The notes: generated from the sequence alone by a model not told the origin. Numbered from the stretch's first letter, positions 4,527-9,877 are shown. The stretch: DNA of 11,374 bases from an uncultured Candidatus Saccharibacteria bacterium (GCA_948514425.1 CAOQYN010000024.1:1-11374), one strand, 5' to 3'. Translations and numbers: made by a program.

Positions 4527-6092
4527 ATGCGCGTAATTCATCTGTGTTTCCAGTTGCATGTGCCATATGAGTTGCAAATGCTTAAATCTGATGAGACCGA
4601 TGTTGGTGTTGAGAAGGGCGGTCATGCTTTGGCATATTTTAACAGTGCAGAGAGTTTTCGACGAACAAACCATGAGGTTTATCAGCCATTTTTAGCGTTG
4701 ATTGAGCGGAATGTGCAGAAGTTTAAGGCGTTGCATTTTTCTTTGATTATTTCTGGAGCGTGGTTGGAGCAGGCGGAGCAGTATGAGCCTGAGTTGATCG
4801 AACGGTTGAAAAAACTCGTAAAAACAGGCCAAGTAGAGTTAGTTTCGGTGCCGTATTATCATTCTCTGGCGTTTTTCTATGCGCAGGATGAGCTGTTGGA
4901 GCAAGTGGAAAAATATCAGTCGCAGCTGGAGCGTCTTTTTGGTGTGAAAGGACGGATTTTTGCTTTGCCAGAGTTGATTTATAATGATGCGATTGGGAAA
5001 TGGGCAGAAGAGTTTGGGTTTGCAGGCATGTTGGTGGGTGGTTCGGCGCGGGCCTTGGACTGGCGAAGCCCGAATCATGTTTATGAGGCGGCGGGATGTA
5101 AATATTTGCGTTTGCTGGTGCGTAATTGGCACTTGTCGGATCTGATTGAGCGGGGTGACGAGTCGCTGTTGGTAGAGAAAAAAGGTGAGGATGGCGAAAA
5201 AAAGTTGGTTTTGTCATTAGAGAAGTTCCGCAAGCTATTAGATTTGGACTTTTTGCGCGGAAGTTTGGTGAATTTGTGTTTTGATACGCAAATGTTTGCG
5301 CAACGCCGACAGCAGGGTGTAACGAGGTTCTTTGATGAATTATTTACTACTTGGCTGAATGAAGAAAGTAATAAATTCGCGACAGCGGCGGAAGCATGTG
5401 TCGTGGAGACGCCAACGGCGGAGTTATCAATCAAGAATACAGTGAGTTGGCGAGGGGATGCCGAGGGGGGAGGTACGAGTGGCGCGATGATGGGGGTAGT
5501 GTTGAAGTCGGAAGTCGAAAATAAATTGCCAGAATGGTTGAACCGTAGAGATCAAGTCGAGGTGAGTAAGCTAGTGTACGGCGCAAGGCGGCAAATTTTG
5601 GCAAGCGAAGACCAGAAGTTAGCGAATGATTTGAGACGGTTGATGCTGGTGGATTATCACAAGGGGACAGATTCGAGTGTGATGGCGAAGATAACAGAAA
5701 TTGTAGAAGATTTGAAACGACGAACGGAAGAGATAAAAAAATCGCAAGCCGTGGAGATTTCGCGGGCGTATACAAAGAAGCGAGACCGTGGTGAGGTTGA
5801 GCGGAAAACCGATGCGACAGTGGATTATGATGGCGCTATAAGGGTGAATTTTGACAGACAGCCAGGAACGGTAAGCGGGGCGGTGCATGTAAAAACTGAG
5901 GATGAGGAGGGGTTAGATATTCCAGTGCGGAGGTTGGGCGGTCAGGCGCAAGTGGTGAAAGAAGATTTGGAAGATGATACCGCAGAAGTGGTGGGCGAGT
6001 TGGAGAATGAAATAGCTGAAGAAATCCCAGTAGTACGAAAGCGCAAGACGCATGCGGTGCGTAAGATTATTAAGAAGTTGGTGATTGAATAG
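4527..6092 (+). CDS. GH57-like glycoside hydrolase (alpha-amylase family) with charged C-terminal tail
   Basis: This 521-residue protein starts with the GH57 N-terminal barrel: FQLHVPYEL (8-16, usually HQP), GQVELVSVPYYHSL (101-114, the region-2 motif), and FALPELIYND (145-154), where Glu149 matches the catalytic nucleophile of GH57 alpha-glucan enzymes. VNLCFDTQMF (248-257) occupies the place of the D-Y-E-T-F-G motif; Asp253 would be the acid/base, but the following residues differ. If active, it would cut or rearrange intracellular alpha-glucan. Residues after about 300 are not GH57-like: low-complexity, then charged helices (380-420), an acidic stretch (455-500) and a basic end with KIIKKL. 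The 5' half is strongly G/T-rich on the coding strand. It is monocistronic and faces rpmG tail to tail. Family call is good, activity uncertain. Confidence 0.7.
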   Translation: MRVIHLCFQLHVPYELQMLKSDETDVGVEKGGHALAYFNSAESFRRTNHEVYQPFLALIERNVQKFKALHFSLIISGAWLEQAEQYEPELIERLKKLVKTGQVELVSVPYYHSLAFFYAQDELLEQVEKYQSQLERLFGVKGRIFALPELIYNDAIGKWAEEFGFAGMLVGGSARALDWRSPNHVYEAAGCKYLRLLVRNWHLSDLIERGDESLLVEKKGEDGEKKLVLSLEKFRKLLDLDFLRGSLVNLCFDTQMFAQRRQQGVTRFFDELFTTWLNEESNKFATAAEACVVETPTAELSIKNTVSWRGDAEGGGTSGAMMGVVLKSEVENKLPEWLNRRDQVEVSKLVYGARRQILASEDQKLANDLRRLMLVDYHKGTDSSVMAKITEIVEDLKRRTEEIKKSQAVEISRAYTKKRDRGEVERKTDATVDYDGAIRVNFDRQPGTVSGAVHVKTEDEEGLDIPVRRLGGQAQVVKEDLEDDTAEVVGELENEIAEEIPVVRKRKTHAVRKIIKKLVIE

Positions 6093-6111
6093 TGTTGCTG
6101 ATGGCGCACGA

Positions 6112-6142
6112 TAAAAGTGCTGTTACAGTGGTAACAGCACTT
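6112..6142 (-). terminator. Bidirectional hairpin between GH57-like gene and rpmG
   Basis: A 12-bp perfect stem, AAGTGCTGTTAC (6115-6126) with GTAACAGCACTT (6131-6142), has the loop AGTG. On the minus strand it runs into TTTTAT, so it terminates rpmG. On the plus strand the T-run is absent but the stem may still stop GH57 transcripts. Confidence 0.8.
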
Positions 6143-6158
6143 CGTATGAGGTGTGGCT

Positions 6159-6368
6159 TTAGCGCTTTTTCTCTTTGACTTCGTTGCGACCGAGGTTTTT
6201 CTTAGTCTCGGTGAAGACAACATGTTTACGCAAAACTGGGTCATATTTGCGTAACGTCAACTTATCTGGGGTATTCATAGTATTCTTTTTGGTATAATAC
6301 TGGCGAATACCGGATTCCTCGGACACTAAGCCGACCAGCTTGCGTTTAGTATTATTCTTCTTTGCCAT
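6159..6368 (-). CDS. rpmG: 50S ribosomal protein L33
   Basis: This 69-residue basic protein matches bacterial L33: MAKKNNTKRKLVGLVSEESG, then YYTKKNTMNTPDKLTLRKYD and PVLRKHVVFTETK. Where zinc-binding L33 has two CxxC pairs, this one has none (YDPVLRKH), so it is the zinc-free form, like that of E. coli. It is about 15 residues longer than usual, with a basic C-terminal tail NLGRNEVKEKKR. L33 sits near the E site of the large subunit. No Shine-Dalgarno is visible. The extended -10 TGATAAAAT ends 10 bases before the ATG, so the mRNA would have a leader of only a few bases. Confidence 0.92.
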   Translation of the reverse strand: MAKKNNTKRKLVGLVSEESGIRQYYTKKNTMNTPDKLTLRKYDPVLRKHVVFTETKKNLGRNEVKEKKR

Positions 6369-6378
6369 AATACGTCTT

Positions 6379-6387
6379 ATTTTATCA
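6379..6387 (-). promoter_or_regulatory. Extended -10 promoter of rpmG, near-leaderless
   Basis: On the minus strand TGATAAAAT (6387-6379) ends 10 bases before the ATG, giving a predicted start near 6372 and a leader of about 4 bases. Confidence 0.5.
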
Positions 6388-6415
6388 CGAAAACTTTGCG
6401 CTGTAAACTGTGAAA

Positions 6416-7018
6416 TTATAAATTGGTATCTTGATTGACGGCGTTGCCGATTTCGCTTGTGATTCCCTGTCCAGTATTCGGATGGTCGATTGAATAAATA
6501 AAATCAGCGATGAACAAGGCGACTAAGATGCAACAGATGATTTGTTTAGGATGAGGTTTGAGTTTGGCGAGGACGTCATGGAAGCTTGGATAAATAACAT
6601 AGATAACAAATAATCCGCAAAGTCCGAAGCAGAGTACGCTCATTAGACAGATACGGCCATGGAGGTTAAAGGGGATGTCGCCGTAGTCCCACCATTTTAA
6701 GTGTTTGAAGGTTTCGAGATACCAACCGGTGATGTATTCCATGAGACCGCATAGTATGGCGGAGGCGAGAAAGACTAGGGGTGGATATTTTCGAAGATGA
6801 CCAATAAGTATAAGGATGCTTACGCCACCAAAACCGTAAATAGGTAGCCATGGACCGTGGAGAACGCCGCGGTTGACGAGGTTACCAGTTTGGAAAAATG
6901 TAAGCAGGATTTCCCAAATCCAGCCAAGAAAAGCACAGACGAAAAAGAAGAGAATATAATTGAGGATTTTGGTTTGTGTTTTGTGGGTAGATTTGGTTTT
7001 TGTGGTTTGGGATTTCAT
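6416..7018 (-). CDS. Putative ABC transporter permease-like membrane protein (PF06541 family)
   Basis: This 200-residue protein has five hydrophobic segments (about 20-38, 58-74, 80-100, 124-143 and 158-176). It carries family signatures NRGVLHGPWLPIYGFGG (49-65), MEYITGWYLE (93-102), WWDYGDIPFNLHGRICL (109-125) and GLCGLFVIYV (132-141). These match the DUF1113/CmpB-like family named for a presumed ABC transporter permease; its real function is not known. The N-terminus before helix 1 is basic and Thr-rich, as expected for a cytoplasmic end. It is preceded by TGCTAAAAT with no Shine-Dalgarno, and it is separated from rpmG by 47 bases in the same direction, but rpmG has its own -10. Confidence 0.75.
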   Translation of the reverse strand: MKSQTTKTKSTHKTQTKILNYILFFFVCAFLGWIWEILLTFFQTGNLVNRGVLHGPWLPIYGFGGVSILILIGHLRKYPPLVFLASAILCGLMEYITGWYLETFKHLKWWDYGDIPFNLHGRICLMSVLCFGLCGLFVIYVIYPSFHDVLAKLKPHPKQIICCILVALFIADFIYSIDHPNTGQGITSEIGNAVNQDTNL

Positions 7019-7030
7019 GATATTAAGGAT

Positions 7031-7039
7031 ATTTTAGCA
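7031..7039 (-). promoter_or_regulatory. Extended -10 promoter of the PF06541-type gene
   Basis: On the minus strand TGCTAAAAT (7039-7031) ends 12 bases before the ATG at 7018. The predicted leader is about 6 bases without a Shine-Dalgarno. No -35 is visible. Confidence 0.5.
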
Positions 7040-7070
7040 TAAGGGTTGCGAAAAAGATAGATGGGATTAT

Positions 7071-7364
7071 TTAGTAGAGGTAGCGGAGGGGGAAACCGTT
7101 CCAACGGTAGTTGTTGGCCGACGGGTAGACCTCAGTCGGATTCACGCCCAAGGAGTAAGCACCAGCGAGCGATTCAGCTGCACGCGACCAGCCATAGAGA
7201 TAACGGCTGACGCCGTAAGCCATACCGGCATTAAGATTGACATACCCACTACGGACAAAAGCTAAGGGTAGGGAGATGATGTTGGAGGCGCTTTTGTCTG
7301 TAGTGGGTGGATTAGTGTCAATGGCGGTGCGACTAGTGTTGTCGGTCAGTGGAGCTTTAATCGA
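7071..7364 (-). pseudogene. FISUMP-like surface-protein C-terminal fragment (left cassette)
   Basis: An open minus-strand frame of 97 codons ends at TAA 7073-7071. It reads SLPLAFVRSGYVNLNAG, then YLYGWSRAAESLAGAYSLGV and NPTEVYPSANNYRWNGFPLR, ending YLY. This is the C-terminal pattern of FISUMP (Fib_succ_major) domains in bacterial surface proteins: F-V-x-S-G, a W-S-R/S turn, A-Y-S-L, then R-x-x-G-F-x-L-R. There is no start codon, no signal peptide and no ribosome-binding site; the frame begins after a TGA at 7367-7365. It is a 3' piece of a much longer secreted-protein gene. The part upstream of about 7280 overlaps the opposite cassette and may be open by chance. Confidence 0.6.
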
Positions 7365-7478
7365 TCACGTGTTGTTCAATCTACCTCTTCTGCTTATAGC
7401 TTAGACATAGCATCTGACAACGTCAATCCGTCACGCAGCAACGATCGTTGGGATGGTTTCCCCCTCCGCTGCCTCTAC
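7074..7478. repeat. Outer inverted repeat of the FISUMP pair
   Basis: 7074-7097 and 7455-7478 form a 24-base inverted repeat with one mismatch, both coding for GFPLR-Y/C-LY at the end of the cassettes. With three mismatches it extends through the CGTTGG codons to about 33 bases. It encloses roughly 360 bases. Confidence 0.85.
7245..7307. repeat. Inner inverted repeat of the FISUMP pair
   Basis: 7245-7262 and 7290-7307 form an 18-base inverted repeat with one mismatch, coding for AFV-R/C-SG in each cassette. The 27-base spacer between them is the symmetry centre of the head-to-head pair. Confidence 0.85.
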
Positions 7479-7493
7479 CTAGGTAGTGTTTGA
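7272..7493 (+). pseudogene. FISUMP-like surface-protein C-terminal fragment (right cassette)
   Basis: An open plus-strand frame of 73 codons begins after TAG 7269-7271 and ends at TGA 7491-7493. It reads AFVCSGWISVNGGATSVVGQ, WSFNRSRVVQ, SAYSLDIASDNVNPSRSND, then RWDGFPLRCLYLGSV. The order of motifs is the same as in the left cassette, and the two run away from each other. There is no start, signal peptide or ribosome-binding site. The TGA overlaps the ATG of the next small frame (TGATG). The DNA match to the left cassette is high only at its two ends; the middles differ, as expected for variable surface domains. Confidence 0.6.
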
Positions 7494-7654
7494 TGGAGGA
7501 AAGAATAAAAAAGAAGGAAATATATTTGAGCTTAGAGCTACTGGAAAAATTTCAGAACCTCGAACTTGACGGGAATAAACTGAGGTACAAACTAAGAAAG
7601 CCCTTCGATTCTATGGTAAAAATCAAAGGGTGTCTTTCTTGGTGCTGGAAGTAG
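7493..7654 (+). pseudogene. Serine-recombinase-like C-terminal remnant
   Basis: A 53-codon frame starts at ATG 7493, overlapping the FISUMP stop as TGATG, and ends at TAG 7652-7654 inside the 3' end of tRNA-Tyr. It reads YLSLELLEKFQNLELDGNKL, then RYKLRKPFDSMVKIKGC. A helix, then a beta strand of the type GNKLRYKLRKPFD, then a short hydrophobic end is how many large serine recombinases of CPR and Gram-positive phages finish. The catalytic and DNA-binding parts are absent. The likeness is from pattern memory, so the family call is tentative. The last codons overlap the tRNA and its terminator, so it is probably not an intact gene. Confidence 0.4.
7594..7630 (-). terminator. Terminator of tRNA-Tyr
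   Basis: On the minus strand CCCTTTGATT (7630-7621) pairs with AATCGAAGGG (7610-7601), ten pairs with one G-U, followed by CTTTCTT. It begins 9 bases after the tRNA 3' end and overlaps the recombinase-like frame on the other strand. Confidence 0.7.
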
Positions 7655-7724
7655 GACTCGAACCTACGAAGGCCGAAGCCGAGAGATTTACAGTCTCTTG
7701 TCATTGCCACTAGACTATTCCAGC
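7640..7724 (-). tRNA. tRNA-Tyr (GTA anticodon)
   Basis: On the minus strand the acceptor GCTGGAA pairs with TTCCAGC, followed by A and an encoded CCA. The anticodon stem AGAGA/TCTCT encloses CTGTAAA, anticodon GTA. The long variable arm is typical of class II tRNA-Tyr. The T-loop TTCGAGT is canonical. The length is 85 bases. Confidence 0.95.
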
Positions 7725-7773
7725 TTGGTGGAGCTCTATAAAAGAGCCCCATGTGGCCATAAAGGCTGATTTT

Positions 7774-7802
7774 ATTGTATCAAACCTTGCGATTTTTGGC
7801 AA
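7774..7802 (-). promoter_or_regulatory. Promoter of tRNA-Tyr
   Basis: On the minus strand TTGCCA (7802-7797) and TACAAT (7779-7774) are 17 bases apart with an extended TGA before the -10. The start would be near 7767. It overlaps the tRNA-Thr promoter. Confidence 0.7.
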
Positions 7803-7815
7803 GATTTGATATACT
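7787..7815 (+). promoter_or_regulatory. Promoter of tRNA-Thr
   Basis: TTGCGA (7787-7792) and TATACT (7810-7815) are 17 bases apart with an extended TGA before the -10. The start would be near 7822, four bases before the tRNA. The sequence is a near-palindrome with the tRNA-Tyr promoter. Confidence 0.75.
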
Positions 7816-7825
7816 GAAAATAGTT

Positions 7826-7901
7826 GCCGTGTTAGCTCAGTTAGTAGAGCAGCCGCCTTGTAAGCGGCAGGTCGTCGGGGCAGAGCCGACACACGGCTCC
7901 A
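7826..7901 (+). tRNA. tRNA-Thr (TGT anticodon) with a non-canonical T-loop
   Basis: All four stems are perfect: acceptor GCCGTGT/ACACGGC, D GCTC/GAGC, anticodon GCCGC/GCGGC around CTTGTAA, and T GTCGG/CCGAC. T and an encoded CCA end it. Anticodon TGT reads threonine codons. The T-loop (7879-7885) is GGCAGAG instead of the near-universal TTCRANN, so T54, T55 and A58 are all lost. The D-loop is AGTTAGTA, with A in place of G18. G19 and C56 are kept. It has a strong promoter and a terminator, so it looks expressed rather than decayed. Confidence 0.9.
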
Positions 7902-7909
7902 AATTTTAT

Positions 7910-7929
7910 GCCCAGATGGGCTGTTTTTT
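7910..7929 (+). terminator. Terminator of tRNA-Thr
   Basis: GCCC (7910-7913) pairs with GGGC (7918-7921) around AGAT, followed by TG and six T. The stem is short but the T-run is strong, and it lies 8 bases after the tRNA. Confidence 0.65.
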
Positions 7930-7966
7930 GTTTAGGTCGCGTTTTAGGATATCTAGGACGATGACA

Positions 7967-8716
7967 TTAGATTTGTTTGCGACGAACTGTGGTGCTAGAC
8001 TTGCGGGCGGTAGTTTTGCGGCTAGTGGTTGATTTGCGAGGGGTTTTGGCAGTGTTCTTACGCGTAGCTGTGCGACGTGTTTGGCGAGGTTTGCTGGCGG
8101 ATTCTTTAGCAATTTGTGCTTCGATGCGCGCAGTAAGATCGGCGAGAGCGGCAGTGTCGCCAGTCATTTCGTGAATGGCGAGAATTTGACGTAGGGTGTT
8201 GGTATTTTGATCAAGAGCGAAAGCATTTTCGAGCGCGTCAACGGCAGCCTTGGTCTGGCCAAGTCGCTCGCGAGCTTTGGCGAGGGCGATGTAGCGAGCT
8301 GGGACGGTGTTTTCGAGTTCGATGGCTTGCTCGAAGGCCATGGCCGCTTTTTCGTAGGCGCCAGTCTCGAGGTAGATTAGCCCAACATTATGTAAACAAG
8401 ATGGATTGCTATCGAGCGACTGAGCGATTTCGAAGCATTCGATAGCTTCGTCGAATTTTTGCTCTTTAGCGTAAAGGATACCGAGACGGTTGTAGGCGGC
8501 GGCGTTTTTTTCATCGAATTTGAGGATGGTGAGCAGCGCTTTTTCGGCACGAAGGGGCTTTTGGTCGCGCATAGAAGTTTGGGCGGCATTCCAGAGTTTT
8601 TTCATTTGCATATCATAACGAGCGCTGCGAGGTTCTTCAGCCTTCTTAGTACGAAAAATTGGGTTCAAAAAGGTAAGGTAAATTGCTAAAACTAAAATAA
8701 TGGCAATACCGATCAT
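7967..8716 (-). CDS. Membrane-anchored TPR protein with basic histone-like tail
   Basis: This 249-residue protein begins with one hydrophobic helix (3-17) with positive residues after it (FRTKK, 21-25), a membrane anchor. Tetratricopeptide repeats follow at about 39-70, 71-104 (NAAAYNRLGILYAKEQKFDE), 105-137 (NVGLIYLETGAYEKAAMAF) and 138-172. TPRs are protein-docking scaffolds. From about 199 to the end the protein is almost only Lys, Arg, Ser, Thr and Ala (for example TARKSSTTVRRK), like the tails of histone H1-like and AlgP-type proteins, which bind DNA or other polyanions. Such tails in membrane TPR proteins are not a described family I can name. There is no Shine-Dalgarno. An extended -10 lies six bases from the ATG, so the mRNA is probably leaderless. 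Confidence 0.75.
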   Translation of the reverse strand: MIGIAIILVLAIYLTFLNPIFRTKKAEEPRSARYDMQMKKLWNAAQTSMRDQKPLRAEKALLTILKFDEKNAAAYNRLGILYAKEQKFDEAIECFEIAQSLDSNPSCLHNVGLIYLETGAYEKAAMAFEQAIELENTVPARYIALAKARERLGQTKAAVDALENAFALDQNTNTLRQILAIHEMTGDTAALADLTARIEAQIAKESASKPRQTRRTATRKNTAKTPRKSTTSRKTTARKSSTTVRRKQI

Positions 8717-8722
8717 ATCTCT

Positions 8723-8731
8723 ATTTTAGCA
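8723..8731 (-). promoter_or_regulatory. Extended -10 promoter of the TPR gene, leaderless
   Basis: On the minus strand TGCTAAAAT (8731-8723) is followed by only six bases before the ATG, so transcription would start at or next to the A of the start codon. Confidence 0.55.
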
Positions 8732-8742
8732 TATAAATGTAG

Positions 8743-8788
8743 TATAATATATAGTATGAATTTGAAGATTGGAATGTTGAAATTTTAA
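8743..8788 (+). pseudogene. Short ychF-like 5' echo behind a TATAAT box
   Basis: TATAAT (8743-8748) lies seven bases before ATG 8756. The frame reads MNLKIGMLKF and stops. Its first bases, AATTTGAAGATTGGAAT, differ by one base from 9991-10007, the start of ychF (NLKIGI). It may be the remnant of a duplicated ychF start or a chance match in AT-rich sequence. As an expressed unit it would be a ten-residue leaderless peptide. Confidence 0.3.
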
Positions 8789-8832
8789 CCTAATATATTA
8801 CTACATATATTCCCTTTCAAGTAAAATTTAAG

Positions 8833-8994
8833 ATGCCGAAGCCTGATTGTAATAAATGTGGGTATTTCTGGAAGTAGAGTGAAAGGCAGAATGAGCCTTC
8901 GGTAAAGGTCTTATATCATCTTAGAAGTGATTATGGATGCTTGTTTTGTTTAAAAATACTACTTTTGCTTGTGAACTTACTATTCTTAGTGTAA
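8833..8994 (+). pseudogene. Zinc-ribbon-like small frame interrupted by an amber codon
   Basis: ATG 8833 encodes MPKPDCNKCGYFWK, then TAG (8875-8877). The frame stays open for another 38 codons (SERQNEPSVKVLYHLRSDY, then GCLFCLKI and a run of Leu/Val) to TAA 8992-8994. Two Cys-x2-Cys pairs would make a zinc ribbon, followed by a hydrophobic end. Short zinc-ribbon proteins starting MPK-x-x-C-x-x-C-G-Y are common in related genomes (from memory). The amber codon makes it a likely decayed gene, or a sequencing error. TAAAAT 5 bases before the ATG may be a leaderless promoter. Confidence 0.3.
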
Positions 8995-8999
8995 AAGTA

Positions 9000-9028
9000 T
9001 TGACTCTTTTGATAAAATATGCTAATAT
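9000..9028 (+). promoter_or_regulatory. Promoter of the sigma4-alphaCTD gene
   Basis: TTGACT (9000-9005) and TAATAT (9023-9028) are 17 bases apart with an extended TGC. The start would be near 9035, leaving a leader of about 93 bases before ATG 9128, long by the standards of this window. Confidence 0.75.
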
Positions 9029-9127
9029 AGAAGGATAGGGGAGTACTTTAAAATCCTTGAAACGGAAATTCTAATAATTCGTGTTTGCTATAGTTGAGAA
9101 GTATTTCAGAAAATGGAGGGAAATTAT

Positions 9128-9856
9128 ATGGAGAAACAAGAAATTATAACAGTGACTAGGCTTTATTGTGCTATTTTTGACGGTGGATTCTGGTTATCCG
9201 TAGCGAACGATAATCGTGTTCAGCTTAGAAAATTCGTGATGGATGATAATTCTGCCCCTAATATGGACAATGTTCATATTACGGAGGAAGATTTTTATCA
9301 GATTTATCAGGTAATTGGAACCTTGACTGAGCGTGAGCAAAAGGTGCTCGGTATGCGTTTTGGGTTTGGGAATAATGACGGTAAACCAAGAACTCTCGAG
9401 TCGATTGCAAAGGAGTTCAACGTCACGAGAGAGCGGATTCGTCAAATTGAGCAGAATGCACTCCGAAAAATGCGTAAACCTGATCGTTGCGGTCAGCTAC
9501 CACGGATTTTTAAGTCGGAGATGTTTTTGGAAGAGATAGTAAAAGTATCTCGAGAAATTCAGGAATCGTGTCAGCGTGAGGTGGAGTTAAGAGGTGATTT
9601 ATATCAGTTGAAGCAGTTGCCAATCGTTTTGTCTGAAGATGCTGAGGCTATATCCGATAAGATTTCTGACCTTGATAAATTAGATTTATCATTTTTTACT
9701 TATATCGCCCTTGAGCGTATAGGGATATCGGCTGTAGCTGAGCTTTGTTGTCTTCAGGAGGCTGAACTTTGTAAAAATCTAAATATCAGAGTCAGAAAGA
9801 TGGTAGTAGGGGAAGTAAAAGAGAGACTAACCGAAAAAGGCCTATCTTTGGTATAA
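9128..9856 (+). CDS. Sigma-70 region 4 and RNA polymerase alpha-CTD fusion protein
   Basis: This 242-residue protein joins two transcription modules. Residues 61-117 are sigma-70 region 4: IGTLTEREQKVLGMRFGFG, then TLESIAKEFNVTRERIRQIE and QNALRKMRKP, the helix-turn-helix that reads the -35 box. Residues 175-242 match the alpha subunit C-terminal domain: LDLSFFTYIALERIGISAVA, ELCCLQEAELC, and EVKERLTEKGLSLV. The hairpin that normally reads N-L-G-K-K-S is changed to N-I-R-V-R-K with two extra residues. Sigma regions 2 and 3 are missing, so it cannot melt promoters alone. It may bind core polymerase beta-flap and upstream DNA as a regulator. ATG 9113 is rejected as start because the Shine-Dalgarno GGAGGG (9115-9120) lies inside it and points to 9128. 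A strong promoter and terminator make it a single-gene unit. Confidence 0.8.
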   Translation: MEKQEIITVTRLYCAIFDGGFWLSVANDNRVQLRKFVMDDNSAPNMDNVHITEEDFYQIYQVIGTLTEREQKVLGMRFGFGNNDGKPRTLESIAKEFNVTRERIRQIEQNALRKMRKPDRCGQLPRIFKSEMFLEEIVKVSREIQESCQREVELRGDLYQLKQLPIVLSEDAEAISDKISDLDKLDLSFFTYIALERIGISAVAELCCLQEAELCKNLNIRVRKMVVGEVKERLTEKGLSLV

Positions 9857-9877
9857 TTGGATAACCGTTTAAAGGAT

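Noticed and set aside
4747..5888. Long minus-strand frames opposite the GH57-like gene
   Set aside because: They are shadows of a G/T-rich coding strand: compositionally odd (Pro, Ser, His rich), without family motifs or ribosome-binding sites.
7775..8174. Plus-strand frames across tRNA-Thr and the TPR tail
   Set aside because: One overlaps the tRNA and the other is the reverse complement of the Lys/Arg-rich tail; neither has start signals.
9113..9127. ATG 9113 as start of the sigma4-alphaCTD gene
   Set aside because: The Shine-Dalgarno GGAGGG at 9115-9120 lies within those codons and is correctly spaced for ATG 9128.
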